The notes beneath the pieces were generated by a model. That model made no database searches and was not told the DNA's origin. It saw only the letters and a list, made by a program, of their open reading frames with translations. Shown here piece by piece: positions 45,988 through 55,570 of a DNA stretch of 64,000 nt. This DNA comes from JACJWR01 sp964547485 (GTDB lineage Bacteria; Actinomycetota; Actinomycetes; S36-B12; UBA10799): the NCBI GenBank assembly GCA_964547485.1, contig CAZJNU010000003.1, positions 1-64,000 of the forward strand. The letters run 5' to 3'. Both the position numbers and the translations under genes were made by a program. Positions within the stretch are counted from its first letter, which is position 1, and each line of letters starts with the position of its first letter.

Positions 45988-47532
45988 ATGCCCCAGCAGC
46001 GACTCACCTCCGACCAGCGTCGCCTACTGGTCGGCGTCTGCACCGTCATCGGTGCGGTTGCGGTCGTTCCAGCGACCTACAACTTCGTACTCAATCCGAT
46101 GCTGCAGGATCTGGCAGGCTCTGACGCCGAGCAGTCACTCTTGCGGGAGTTGCCGAACATCGGCGCACTCGTGGTGGTGTTCTTGGCGGCAACCCTTGGT
46201 CGCCGCATCGGTCAGCGGCGCCTGATCGTCGGCGGTTCGGTGTTGTTCACCGCGGGTTGCGCGCTCGTCGCTATTGCACCGGTGCTGGCCGTCGCGACTG
46301 TGGGGCTTGTCATTCTCAGTGCAGCATCCTCGTCGATCGTGATCGTCGCGCTGGGCTTGCTGAGTGGACGCGTCATTGACCCGGCAGCGCGCGTCACGGC
46401 GTTCACGTACTTCGCGATCGCAGCACCACTGATCTTCATGGTGACGCCGGTCTTGGCTGGCGTGATGATCGACAGTTGGTCCTGGCGTCTGGTGCCCACC
46501 ATGTGGTCGCTTGGTGGAGCCGTGATGATCTGGGCGGCCTGGAAGATGATCCCAGGTGACACAGAGGCCCGCGAGCGTGCGGAGTTGCTCACCCCGGTAC
46601 TTGCTGGCGTTGTGTTGGCGGCTGGAGTGCAAACCATCACCTCGATAAGCCAACACGGGTTGATCTCGACGGCAACGCTGGTACGCGCGGGCGCGGCTAC
46701 AACCTGCTTGGTCGTGTTGGTCTGGTGCTATCGCCGAATCGACCGGGCGTCCTTGTCGCTGGCCGCTTTGCATAGCGGCGGAATGCTGATTCTGCTAGCC
46801 GTTGTCCTGATCGTTCCGTTTGTCGACTTGTGGTTCTACCTGACGATCGGCTACCAGTCCGTCTACGACATGACCGCCCTGCAGACAGCACTACTGATGG
46901 TTCCCGCCCAACTCGCCGGCGTCATCGGCGGATTGGTGGCCCGCAAGATCATTCAGGCTCGCGGAATCACCTTCACCGGCATCCTCCTGCTGATTGTGCT
47001 CTCCGCCAGCGTCTTGACGACGCTCGCGGTCACCGTGGAGTCGCCGATTTGGTTCCTCGTTGCCGTCATGTCGCTCTACGCTGCCGCATCTGTCGGCGCT
47101 GCGGTGCCCGTCACCAACTCGATCATGAATGCCGCGCCCGCGGGCGAGGAGGGAAACGCTTCGGCATTTCGAGGAGCATCGATCTACATTGGCACAGCCC
47201 TCGGAATAGTCGTGATGTCCACGATTGTGTATGCGACCAGCGCCGCGGCTCTCGGAGATTCACTCGAGAGTCAAGGCCTAGAGTCGCAGCAGTCTGCTGA
47301 GATCGCGGAGAGTCTTCGCGCCGGGGCCAGCCCTGACGATGTCAGCACGGCCTATGCCGTTCCAGTCAGCGACGTCAACGTCATCGACCAGGCACAAAAG
47401 GGGGCAATGGTCGACGGCCTTCACGCGTTCGGCGCTTCCGGAGCCCTCTTCATTGCCGTCGCTGCCGGCACCTTCTGGCTCGGTCGTCGCCGGCAGGTGC
47501 GCGGAGTCAGATCAATCGCACAATCCGCGTAG
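45988..47532 (+). CDS. MFS transporter, 14-helix type
   Basis: About 514 residues. Some 14 hydrophobic segments and the LGRRIGQRRLIVGGSVLFTAGCALVA loop after helix 2 point to the DHA2 (14-TM) drug-exporter group; GEEGNASAFRGASIYIGTALGIVV matches the late helices. A C-terminal extracytoplasmic loop (about 435-480) precedes the last helix. Substrate unknown. ATG 45988 is used since the family N-terminus follows; the gene is divergent from vapBC. Confidence 0.85.
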   Translation: MPQQRLTSDQRRLLVGVCTVIGAVAVVPATYNFVLNPMLQDLAGSDAEQSLLRELPNIGALVVVFLAATLGRRIGQRRLIVGGSVLFTAGCALVAIAPVLAVATVGLVILSAASSSIVIVALGLLSGRVIDPAARVTAFTYFAIAAPLIFMVTPVLAGVMIDSWSWRLVPTMWSLGGAVMIWAAWKMIPGDTEARERAELLTPVLAGVVLAAGVQTITSISQHGLISTATLVRAGAATTCLVVLVWCYRRIDRASLSLAALHSGGMLILLAVVLIVPFVDLWFYLTIGYQSVYDMTALQTALLMVPAQLAGVIGGLVARKIIQARGITFTGILLLIVLSASVLTTLAVTVESPIWFLVAVMSLYAAASVGAAVPVTNSIMNAAPAGEEGNASAFRGASIYIGTALGIVVMSTIVYATSAAALGDSLESQGLESQQSAEIAESLRAGASPDDVSTAYAVPVSDVNVIDQAQKGAMVDGLHAFGASGALFIAVAAGTFWLGRRRQVRGVRSIAQSA

Positions 47533-47650
47533 TCGGCTCCGGGCGTCATATTCCCTGCGGGTTCGCACCAGTCGGCCCATCCTCAGCTTTGCCAAGTGTT
47601 GCCAAACGGACGGTCCGGACGAGCGGGTCCCGCGACGTCCCGCCCCTGTT

Positions 47651-48520
47651 CTACATCTCGCGATTGAGCCAGGCGATAACGTCACCGATGACAACGTCGC
47701 GCTCCGGTTCGTTGTAGATCTCGTGCCAGAGACCGTCGTAGATCTTCAACGTCTTGTCCGTGGAGCCCACCTTCTCGGCGATCATCCGACTGCCGTCCGG
47801 CGGGGTCACCGCATCGTCACCGCCATGCATTATCAGAATCGGCACCGTCAGCGCCGGGAGTGCCTGCTCGGTCTCCTCCATCGCCCAAAGGACCTGCGCG
47901 CCCATCCGGGCCCGCACCTTCGCTTTGGTGACCAGCGGATCATTGTTGTAGTCGATGACGACCTGCGGATCGCGACTGATCTTGTCGAGTTGGAGCGAAG
48001 CCACACCCACATCGGGAGCAACCTTCGCAAGCAAGTTGCCGACCGCGATGGTGAAGCCGGAGATGTCCTCGGGTTTGGCCGCGGCGGCGCCGGACAGCAC
48101 CAAGCCAGCGACTTCCGGCCGATCGCGGGTCAGGTATCGAAGACTCACGAGGCCCCCCATGCTGTGCCCCAGCACGAACATCGGCAAGGGACTCGGGTAG
48201 CGCTCCCGCATCAGGTCGGCAAACGTCGCCAGATCGTCGACCAGGTCGTCGAATCGCGCGACCTGGACCCGCTTCCCGCCGGAGCGGCCATGTCCCCGAT
48301 GGTCCAACGCGCCTACGGCGAAGCCGGCCCGCACCAAGTCTGCTGCGAGTGCTTCGTATCGCCCACTGTGTTCAGCGATCCCGTGCACGATCAGCACCAC
48401 CGCACGGACCGGATCCTCCGTTGACGACCACTCCCGGTAGTAGATCGTCGTTCCACCGACCCCGATGAACTCGCCGGTGGTGTGATCAATGCCGGGTGTG
48501 TCCCGATGCTCAGCCGTCAT
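47651..48520 (-). CDS. Alpha/beta hydrolase, monoacylglycerol lipase-like
   Basis: 289 residues. Oxyanion-hole segment VHGIAEHSGRYEALA, DHRGHGRSGG, nucleophile elbow GHSMGG (Ser120), Asp in IMHGGDDAVTPP and His in DGLWHEIYNEPE complete the Ser-Asp-His triad. HGxxEHSGRY and the triad spacing are those of monoacylglycerol lipases/lysophospholipases. Last of three genes with ATGA overlaps (49812-51146, 48517-49815, this one), suggesting a lipid-degradation operon in which this soluble enzyme completes acylglycerol hydrolysis (inference). Confidence 0.9.
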   Translation of the reverse strand: MTAEHRDTPGIDHTTGEFIGVGGTTIYYREWSSTEDPVRAVVLIVHGIAEHSGRYEALAADLVRAGFAVGALDHRGHGRSGGKRVQVARFDDLVDDLATFADLMRERYPSPLPMFVLGHSMGGLVSLRYLTRDRPEVAGLVLSGAAAAKPEDISGFTIAVGNLLAKVAPDVGVASLQLDKISRDPQVVIDYNNDPLVTKAKVRARMGAQVLWAMEETEQALPALTVPILIMHGGDDAVTPPDGSRMIAEKVGSTDKTLKIYDGLWHEIYNEPERDVVIGDVIAWLNREM

Positions 48521-49815
48521 GCCGCATCAATATACGTGGGAACGCTCGCCTGCGTAGCAGTGAGCCGCCCGGCGAGCAGTGCCACGAGGCACACCACGAC
48601 GCTGGCGACGATCGAACCCCAACCGAGCCGGAGTTGGTCGATCAGTACGAGCACGACTAGGGCCACGCCCGTCGACACCACGCCCGCGATGACACCTGCG
48701 GCGGACCGGGCTGCGCTCAACTGCGCCCCGACCAAGCCACCTGCCAGCAGACTCACGGCGACCACCAACTGCTGCGATCCTGGATCGACCAAGGCCATGA
48801 CGATGGCGACGGCCGCACCGATCCAGACCCAGGCGGGCGCGGTCGGCACTTTCCCTTCGTCATCATCGGGCGCGGCCGCTAGGTCGCTGGCTTCGTTCCC
48901 GACCTCGTTCCCGAGCCGCCCCCACAACCCGGGTAGAGCCCCAACCCCCGCCAGTACACCCGCGACCAGCGCCGCAAAAATCACGGTCAGGACGGCCAGT
49001 AGGACCCCTGCCAGTCCGGGGAGTGCATCGATGTTCGCTGGCACAACGAAGAACTCCATCGATGGCGCGAAGATGACGCCGCCGAGGAACATCAGCAAAC
49101 CGAGGATGACAGCGAGGATGACCACGGCAACCCAGCTCAGAACACGCAGCGGTGACCAGCGTCCTACCTCGTTCGTAGCCTGCAGCCCGGCATCGACCCA
49201 ACCGAGGGCGAAGATCGCCACGGCGACCGCCAGGATTGCCGCGAACGGACTGTCCACACCGATCCGAATCGGGCTTACCACTGCGGATAGGTCACCGAGA
49301 AGGAAGCCGATGGCCAGCGAGATGACGATCGGAACGATCATCAGCCACATCGCCACCGATCCGATCCTGCCACTGGCGGCCAGTCCCTGACCCGCCACGA
49401 GGACCGCGACCACTACGCCCAGCACAAGGACCAGCACCCGCGGGTCCACTCGACTAATCAGGGACAGAGTCTGCGCAGCCGCGATCAGCAGGACGGCCGC
49501 CACACCGCTGCCCACGAGGCCCTGGACATATCTGTGCGCTGGGCCCCCGGATCCCGACGCAAACCTGCGCGACAGTACTGACCCGGCCAGCGCCAGGGCC
49601 ACGATCACGACCAGCGCGATCATGCCCACAAACGTCATGCCGGACACCGTCAGGACCGGCGCCGCGATGATGGCATAGGTGAAGAGTCCCAACATCGCCG
49701 CGCGACGCGTCACACCCGGCCTTGGCGGCCGTCGACTACGAAAGGCCGTCAGCACGACCACCAGCAGACCGACAGTCAGGCCGATGCTCGCCTCCAGCAG
49801 AACTTCCCGATTCAT
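48517..49815 (-). CDS. Polytopic membrane protein of unknown function
   Basis: 432 residues with about 12 hydrophobic helices and one acidic loop near 320-335 (NEASDLAAAPDDDEGK). No transporter family motif is recognised. It is fixed between two lipase genes by ATGA overlaps at both ends, so it is probably translated at comparable levels and could take part in lipid or fatty acid movement. The start at 49815 is set by the overlap with the upstream stop. Confidence 0.65.
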   Translation of the reverse strand: MNREVLLEASIGLTVGLLVVVLTAFRSRRPPRPGVTRRAAMLGLFTYAIIAAPVLTVSGMTFVGMIALVVIVALALAGSVLSRRFASGSGGPAHRYVQGLVGSGVAAVLLIAAAQTLSLISRVDPRVLVLVLGVVVAVLVAGQGLAASGRIGSVAMWLMIVPIVISLAIGFLLGDLSAVVSPIRIGVDSPFAAILAVAVAIFALGWVDAGLQATNEVGRWSPLRVLSWVAVVILAVILGLLMFLGGVIFAPSMEFFVVPANIDALPGLAGVLLAVLTVIFAALVAGVLAGVGALPGLWGRLGNEVGNEASDLAAAPDDDEGKVPTAPAWVWIGAAVAIVMALVDPGSQQLVVAVSLLAGGLVGAQLSAARSAAGVIAGVVSTGVALVVLVLIDQLRLGWGSIVASVVVCLVALLAGRLTATQASVPTYIDAA

Positions 49816-51146
49816 GAGGTCACGCTCGTCGTCGTGTCGGTGGTTCCAAGTAGTTGATTCGCGCAATTCGACGGCGCCGGTTCATCCGCCCAGCGGGCTT
49901 CCATCCAGTCGATGACGGACGGCTTATGCAGGCGGGCCTGGTAATTCAAGGACGGATGGTCGTCGAACGGGTAGCGAACGTAGAAGACCGTTGTTCCCAC
50001 GGCGCACTGCGACATCACCTGGGCATGCGTGAACTGCGGCAGGATCGTCTTGTCCTTGAGCCCCTGCACCACCATGATCGGCGCGTCGAGTTTCTCCCTT
50101 CCTGGCATACCCTCGCCGAGGGCCGTGATCAGACCGGGCGCGACCGGGTAGTTGATCAGTTGACTCAATGGCACATCGGAAACCCGATCGGCGAGATCAC
50201 TACCGCACGTGCTGTCCAGGAACTTGACCTTCTCCATTCCCAGCGGGCTGAGGATCTCGTCCAGCGAGACGAGTTCCGGGTAATTCTGGGCGTACGACTG
50301 AGCGATCAGCATCACGAACATGTTCTGGGAGGTGCTAGTCGGATTCTTGGCCACCGCATTGAGAATGCCCGCGATGGGCGGGGTGAACCCCGGCGCCAAA
50401 ATTGCGCCGCCGTCGATGGCCAACTCGGGGGCGTACTCAGGTGCCAGCTGCAACGCTGACATCGCCGCTTCCCCACCCTGCGACTTGCCGTAGACGCCCA
50501 ACTTGGCGCTGTTGATGGGGACGGATCCGATCGACGGAGCGGGCTGTTGCACCGCCCGCAGCGCATCAAGGATTCCTCGTGCCTCAAGTGGTCCGACCAG
50601 GTAGGAGGAAGGCCCGGGGGCGCCCATCCCTGAGTAGTCGCTGGCTACTACCGCCCACCCCTGCCTGACCAGCGGCTCGATGTGCGGAATCCAGTTGCTG
50701 TTCCCGGGGGTATCCGGTTGCGTGGGTGTCTGGCTCATGCCGCACATTCGGCCCACGCCGGTAGTTCCGTGAGCAAAGGAGACCAGCGGGTAGCCGCCGG
50801 CGGGCGCCGGTGCCGCCGGTGCGGCAAACAGGCCCGTCACCGGAATCGAGTGGCCCTGTAGATCCGTCGATTGGTACATGATTCGGTACAACTTGATCCC
50901 CGGGGGCGCACCCGAGACGGGCTCCGCCTTCACGAGTTCGCCCGGAGTGCCGCGCTGCCAGTTCGTCACGTCATAGAAACTCGACAACTTTGGCGTGACT
51001 TTGGTGTCGATGGTCTCCCCGACGCTGGCACCTTCCGCACTGATCGGCGCGTCCACCAGCGAGGTCCCAGGTGCGGTCAGGTACAGCAGTACCCCACCCA
51101 CAAGGGCTACGGCCAGCGATACCAGAAACTTCCCCATGCGCGACAT
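49812..51146 (-). CDS. Secretory lipase-family alpha/beta hydrolase
   Basis: 444 residues with an N-terminal hydrophobic export segment (about 5-24). SFAHGTTGVG supplies the oxyanion region, VYGKSQGGEAA the nucleophile elbow (GxSxG), IMVVQGLKDKTILPQ the Asp region and FDDHPSLN the His. Domain order and the PGNSNWIPHIEPLVRQGWAVVASDYSGMG block match the secretory lipase (LIP) family also known in mycobacteria and Candida. Secreted or membrane-anchored triacylglycerol lipase/esterase, first gene of the three-gene operon. Confidence 0.85.
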   Translation of the reverse strand: MSRMGKFLVSLAVALVGGVLLYLTAPGTSLVDAPISAEGASVGETIDTKVTPKLSSFYDVTNWQRGTPGELVKAEPVSGAPPGIKLYRIMYQSTDLQGHSIPVTGLFAAPAAPAPAGGYPLVSFAHGTTGVGRMCGMSQTPTQPDTPGNSNWIPHIEPLVRQGWAVVASDYSGMGAPGPSSYLVGPLEARGILDALRAVQQPAPSIGSVPINSAKLGVYGKSQGGEAAMSALQLAPEYAPELAIDGGAILAPGFTPPIAGILNAVAKNPTSTSQNMFVMLIAQSYAQNYPELVSLDEILSPLGMEKVKFLDSTCGSDLADRVSDVPLSQLINYPVAPGLITALGEGMPGREKLDAPIMVVQGLKDKTILPQFTHAQVMSQCAVGTTVFYVRYPFDDHPSLNYQARLHKPSVIDWMEARWADEPAPSNCANQLLGTTDTTTSVTS

Positions 51147-51283
51147 CCACTACGCCTTCCAAGACATGCCCGGAAGCAGCACGGCCGGGTCGCCGTCAGC
51201 CTAGCCACATCGGGCAGTGTCCGGCCCGAAGAACGTCGATGCGGTCCGTCTGATCTCACCCCCGGAGCCTCGCCAACAATGGC

Positions 51284-52177
51284 CTAGAGCCGACCAATCG
51301 CTGGGACGACGTGTTCACCAAGACCTCGAATGAAGTCGACCGGATCCTGGAACGGCATGACATGAACCTCGGTGATGCCAACATCGGCGTAGCCCTTCAT
51401 CAGTTCGACGAAATCGACGCCTCCCGCGGCCGTGGTCGGATCCAACGGCGCGGCCCACAGAATGGTTTTCCGGATTTGCGTCACGTCGGTACCGGCGTCC
51501 GCGCAGTGACCGGCCAGTACTTCGAGTTTCGCCTTCACAGCATCCGGACCTGTGTCAGGCCGGGCAAACAAGTTGCACGCGTCGGCATACCGAGCAACCA
51601 GCCGCAGAGTCTTTCGCTCACCGGATCCACCGATCATGACGGGAGGATGAGGACGAGTCAGCGGTGGTGGCGAGCAGATGGTTTCGGCCAGCTGATAGTG
51701 ATTCCCATCGTAGGGTCCGCTGTCGTCACTCCACATTTGCAGCACGATCTGCAGCGTCTCCTCAAGCCGCTCGAAGCGCTCGGACAGTGACGGGAAGGGC
51801 ACGCCCAGTCCCAAGTGTTCGCGTTCGTACCATGCCGCGCCGATTCCGAGCATCGCGCGACCGCCCGACAGGACGTCAAGGGTGGTGACGATCTTCGCGA
51901 GCAGGCCCGGGTGACGGTAGGTCACTCCGGTGACCAGCGCCTGCAGTTCGACGCTTCTGGTGTGGCCGGCGAGGAATCCCAACGTGGTGTACGCCTCAAG
52001 CATTGGAGCTGACGCATCACCGAGACCCATGCCCTCCATCTGGAAGTAGTGATCCATCACGGACAGATTGTCCAGACCCGCCTCCTCCGCCGCGCTTCCC
52101 ACCGCGGCGAGGGTCGCTCCGATCGCAGCGGCGCCCCCGGGGAAAGCAAAGTTCACCAAGTGAACGCCAATTCGCAT
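51284..52177 (-). CDS. LLM-class F420-dependent oxidoreductase
   Basis: 297 residues of the luciferase-like TIM-barrel family. MRIGVHLVNFAFPGG at the start, SVMDHYFQMEG, RAMLGIGAAWYEREHLGLGVPFPSLSERFERLEE and PPVMIGGSGERKTLRLVARYADACNLF are conserved blocks of the F420 subgroup. Uses F420 (or possibly FMN) to reduce or oxidise an unknown substrate. Its presence implies a host that makes F420, in line with an actinomycete. Confidence 0.9.
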   Translation of the reverse strand: MRIGVHLVNFAFPGGAAAIGATLAAVGSAAEEAGLDNLSVMDHYFQMEGMGLGDASAPMLEAYTTLGFLAGHTRSVELQALVTGVTYRHPGLLAKIVTTLDVLSGGRAMLGIGAAWYEREHLGLGVPFPSLSERFERLEETLQIVLQMWSDDSGPYDGNHYQLAETICSPPPLTRPHPPVMIGGSGERKTLRLVARYADACNLFARPDTGPDAVKAKLEVLAGHCADAGTDVTQIRKTILWAAPLDPTTAAGGVDFVELMKGYADVGITEVHVMPFQDPVDFIRGLGEHVVPAIGRL

Positions 52178-52491
52178 GCCGACTCCTCCGATCGCAGCGC
52201 CGCGCCCTGGGGCGGCGCCCGTGTGGGCTCAACTTCGCAGATTCGGTGCATCGACGACAAGAGCTTGCGGATGACTTCGGCGGATGTGCCTGCCACCCAC
52301 CCGAAAGTGTTCCGAAACAGTTGTACCGGCTACCGGCGAGGTGTCGAGTAACTGGTACTCCCTGGTCAGGCACGCCGGCGTCGACGATCCTTCCGCCAGG
52401 GCGGGTGGACCACCCATGCCCCAAGGACTACCTCCCAGGCGGTACCCCACCCGAGTGCCAGAAACCACCAATACTCGGACCGGTAGTTCTC
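52178..52491. other. Divergent intergenic region
   Basis: 314 bases between the LLM oxidoreductase and a small secreted protein. Open frames cross it, but none has coding character or a ribosome site. No strong palindrome. Confidence 0.5.
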
Positions 52492-52956
52492 ATGATTGGC
52501 ACTACCCGTATCGCTCACCGCACCATCGTCCTTATCCTCGCCACCTGGCTGGCACTCGTAGGTGTTGCCTCGGCAGTCGCCCCGGCTCATGCCGCGACAC
52601 CGCGCAACGGCAATGCGGCGAGCGTCAGGGTTGAACCCAGGCCGACCACGATGTTCATCTACAACCACTCCCGCCAGACGCTCCAGGTCAGCGTCTTTGC
52701 CCGAATCGAGACGATGCACTCGCAGACGCTGGAGCCGGGACAGGTGTGGGAACTACCGGAGACCTTCTCGTCGATGAACGAGCTCTACGTGCGTTCCCCG
52801 AATGACCCCAATACCGCGTTCCTCGGGCATTTCGCCTACGACTCGGGCGCCTTCCACTTCCTCGACGCCCGCGCCAATCACTTGTCCTACAGCGTCATCG
52901 GCGGCGGAAGCCATAGGGTGGCCTTCACCACGCCGCACAGAGCCGGGGTGCGCTGA
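52492..52956 (+). CDS. Small secreted protein, unknown
   Basis: 154 residues with a classical signal peptide (TIVLILATWLALVGVASAVA, cleavage near AHA-AT). The mature 120 residues look like a single beta-sandwich: TTMFIYNHSRQTLQVSVFARI, LEPGQVWELPETFSSMNELYVRSP. No cysteines and no recognised family. Confidence 0.65.
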   Translation: MIGTTRIAHRTIVLILATWLALVGVASAVAPAHAATPRNGNAASVRVEPRPTTMFIYNHSRQTLQVSVFARIETMHSQTLEPGQVWELPETFSSMNELYVRSPNDPNTAFLGHFAYDSGAFHFLDARANHLSYSVIGGGSHRVAFTTPHRAGVR

Positions 52957-53308
52957 GAGGACCAGACCCGGGACCGGCGCAGCAGGCGCAGTCCCAAGCC
53001 GGGTCAGTGAACACGGCAGCGATCGGCGGATCTGTCGGGCCTGGCAGCAACTTCCGGACTCGATGGCGAAGGCCCATTCATTGCCGCATCGGTTGTGTTC
53101 GACCGAAGAATGCCTAGGTCGGTGCGACGCGATCGGCAACTCGTCTTGAACCCCTCACCAAGTGTCGCCGCCGGCGTGGGGCAATACGGTCATGCGCGGC
53201 CCCGCAGGGCCCTGCAACATGTCCTGCAGCTACCCCATCCAGGTGGGCTTCGCGGCCTCACGTTGGGACATGGGAGAATTGGGCACACGATCACCACTTC
53301 GAGGACAC
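52957..53308. other. Intergenic region
   Basis: 352 bases. I see no gene, RNA or clear regulatory structure. It marks the left border of the gene-poor patch at 53-58 kb. Confidence 0.4.
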
Positions 53309-53833
53309 ATGACTGACCTGCCCGCGACCCCGGGTGCGCCCGACCCCGACCGGATCAGCCAACCGGAGTTGGCTCGCCTTGCCCAAGCCGCCGCCGACAG
53401 GTTCGCCCCGCACCTCCGCTCCGCCGAAGATGTGGTCCGGGCGTCTGAGCAGAGCCTGGCGGATGCGCGCGAGGCGCTGGCCCGCGCCGAGCACGCGGCC
53501 GCCAACAAGAGTTACCAATCCGACCCTCTGGTATTCATGCGCGTCACGGTGAGCGAGGAGTTGGATGCCCTAGCGCGCAAGACCACTCCCAAGAAGATCC
53601 GGGCGAACTTTCGTTATCTACTCGACCGCGCCGTGGAACTTGCCGAGGGCGAGGTGGCCGGCTACCGGACCGACCTGGAGGCAGCCCGCCGGGAACGAGA
53701 TCACGGAGTGGAGTCCTGCAGGCAGGCCGAGCAGGCGGCGCAGGTCGAGCTCGAGGCCGCTCGGGCCCTGCAGCAACGGGTGTGCGACGCGGAGCGCGCG
53801 GCCCGTGAAGGCCTCGCCCTGCTCCGCGAGTAG
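53309..53833 (+). CDS. Alanine-rich coiled-coil protein
   Basis: 174 residues, almost entirely helical with heptad character: SLADAREALARAEHAAANK (about 52-70) and a long C-terminal helix from about 110 to the end (GEVAGYRTDLEAARRERDHG, AQVELEAARALQQRV). A short conserved-looking centre (DALARKTTPKKIRANFRYLLDRAVEL) may be a folding domain. No family recognised. ATG 53309 follows GAGG by 4 bases. Confidence 0.65.
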   Translation: MTDLPATPGAPDPDRISQPELARLAQAAADRFAPHLRSAEDVVRASEQSLADAREALARAEHAAANKSYQSDPLVFMRVTVSEELDALARKTTPKKIRANFRYLLDRAVELAEGEVAGYRTDLEAARRERDHGVESCRQAEQAAQVELEAARALQQRVCDAERAAREGLALLRE

Positions 53834-53976
53834 ACGCGCCCCAGCCCCACACATCGAGGACGATTCGAAGTCGACGTTTCACCCCCGGGGACAACGCGTG
53901 CACCGTCTGCGGCTATGACGCCACCCTCGGAGGCGCACCCGTTGGGTCTGGGCGGCGCGGCGCCGATCGACACAGC

Positions 53977-54417
53977 ATGAGATGTCGACGCTGCACTCGT
54001 GGCGCGGCTTGCGGCTCAGTACGCGGATGCGGTCAGCGCCTGACGCCACGGGAGTCGCCCCGGCAGGGGCCGCCCGAGAATGTCGACCACCCGTTCCCCT
54101 CCTTCCCGGCTGGACCGGCCAACTGGTACCGCGCCCATCGGGTGCGTTCGGACTGCCTCGATGGGGGCTGCTGGTTCTTCGCCAGTGCCCCGTGCCTCGG
54201 CAACTGTGGCCGCTTCGGTCTGTCGGCACCTGATGGGACGTGCTGCTGGGCCGACAGCGAGATAGCCGCGGCCCGGAAGCGCCTGGGCCGGCCTGGCGAC
54301 CTGGTGGCGCACGACGAGGTGGCGGGCATCGAGGTTTCCACAGCCGAAGTGCGTCCGGGCAACCTGGCTGACGTAATGGCCGGGGGACGCGGTGGTGTCG
54401 CACCGGCCAGCGGCTGA
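53977..54417 (+). pseudogene. RES-domain toxin, C-terminally truncated
   Basis: FPAGPANWYRAHRVRSD, CGRFGLSAPDGTCCWADSEIAAARKRLG and the following VSTAEVRPGNLADV match the N-terminal two-thirds of RES-domain NAD+-degrading toxins (family pattern FPxxxxPAGTxWYRAHR, GRFDLPxPxGTCYLADxxETALRERLG). The last about 70 residues (the ELST...W..A..aGFDGxRY part) are missing; the frame ends in a glycine-rich tail. No Xre-type antitoxin gene is adjacent. The start codon is uncertain. Confidence 0.6.
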
Positions 54418-54640
54418 AGTGTTTCGAGAGTGTGGCTATCCAGTCCTTGACGTTCCCCGTGCGGACGAGTTGTCCATCATCCCTGAGTAGCGGGGATGGG
54501 GTTGCCACCACCTTGGTCGTACGACACGTGACGCTCGCCGCGTCGAAAAGGAGTCGCAGTCCGCCGCTTCGAGCAGCGGGACGTCAACGACGTCTGTCGA
54601 AACCGCCCACAAACGCAGCGAGGGGTCCCGGCGCGGAAAA

Positions 54641-55393
54641 TCACAGCATCAGCCTCGAAAGGTCAGCAAGCGGACATTCCGCAAGGAGGGCGGGAACCCC
54701 ACTGTTAGCAGTCAGCCACGAGCTCAGGTCGTCGTTCAGATAGCCCGCCAGGTTAAGCAGGGTCGCGTGGGCACTGCGGACCGGTATGCGGCGCGGTGAG
54801 CCATCTTGGTTTCGCTGACCGTACGCCGGTATTCCCCAGATGACGTGCTCGTGATGAGCGATTCGGTTCCTGATCTTCAGGACATCCTCGGCTGCGCGTT
54901 CGACCTTGCTGCGTTCAAGGTGTCCGGCGTTCGGGAAGGCTTTAGATAGGGTCGGCTTCCACAACGCTTCGTCGTAAAACCGGCGCGCTCGCATCGGCTG
55001 ACGCCCCGCGAAGGAGCCCCTGCCCAGCAGTCTCACCCAGAATCCAAAGGTGAGACTGGCGACGAACGTTCCGTGCACGACTTCCCGCGGGGCCCCTCCC
55101 TCGACGAGTTTCTGCAATCGACCCTGACCCCAGGCCACTGACATCGCTTTGGCCGCGCCATCATCGAACAAGTCGGCACTACGGAACCAGTCGTCACCAT
55201 GATCTGCGCTGAGGTGGTGCGACATCTGGGTGCGCATGACAACCTCAACATTGCCAACATCGTCGAAGAGTGCCAACGACAGGGCGCTGTTCCAGCGGTA
55301 GAGGTCTATCGCATCAGCATGCTGAACGGAGGCCTCACGCAGGTACGGTGCCAGTCGCGCTGCAGGGATCACCGCCCGTAGCCTATGGTTCAT
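54641..55393 (-). CDS. Abi-like protein (Abi_2, HEPN-type)
   Basis: 250 residues. The N-terminal RLAPYLREASVQHADAIDLYRWNSALSLALFDDVGNVEVVMR and the terminal IRNRIAHHEHVIWG are the Abi_2/AbiD-F pattern; Rx4-6H (RNRIAHHE) is the HEPN ribonuclease motif. Such proteins act in abortive phage infection, cutting RNA when triggered. It is complete, with family motifs in order. No partner gene is adjacent on the same strand. Confidence 0.78.
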   Translation of the reverse strand: MNHRLRAVIPAARLAPYLREASVQHADAIDLYRWNSALSLALFDDVGNVEVVMRTQMSHHLSADHGDDWFRSADLFDDGAAKAMSVAWGQGRLQKLVEGGAPREVVHGTFVASLTFGFWVRLLGRGSFAGRQPMRARRFYDEALWKPTLSKAFPNAGHLERSKVERAAEDVLKIRNRIAHHEHVIWGIPAYGQRNQDGSPRRIPVRSAHATLLNLAGYLNDDLSSWLTANSGVPALLAECPLADLSRLML

Positions 55394-55399
55394 CCCGGC

Positions 55400-55495
55400 A
55401 TGCTAACCATCTTGATCCTGGACCGCCCCTGGCCTATGCTTGGGACGTAGCCCCCGACGCAGCGTGCCTAGGCATGACGGTCGGGGTTTCCATTT
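55400..55495 (+). promoter_or_regulatory. Possible leader peptide and attenuator hairpin
   Basis: A 16-codon frame (55400-55450; MLTILILDRPWPMLGT, rich in Leu/Ile) is followed at once by a nested hairpin: outer CCCCGAC (55452-55458) with GTCGGGG (55480-55486), inner TGCCTAGGCA (55465-55474), then TTTCCATTT. This is the layout of branched-chain amino-acid attenuators, but no ilv or leu gene follows. It could equally be a simple terminator. Confidence 0.3.
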
Positions 55496-55570
55496 GTGGC
55501 AGCTAACGCAAGCGAATCCTTCGCCACGGAATCTCGGCATCCCTACAGTCGCTCAGACCCCCAGAAAGCA

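Noticed and set aside
53840..53976. CxxC-containing frame upstream of the RES relic as an HNH or zinc-ribbon gene
   Set aside because: Only one CxxC unit, no start codon and no downstream HNH residues.
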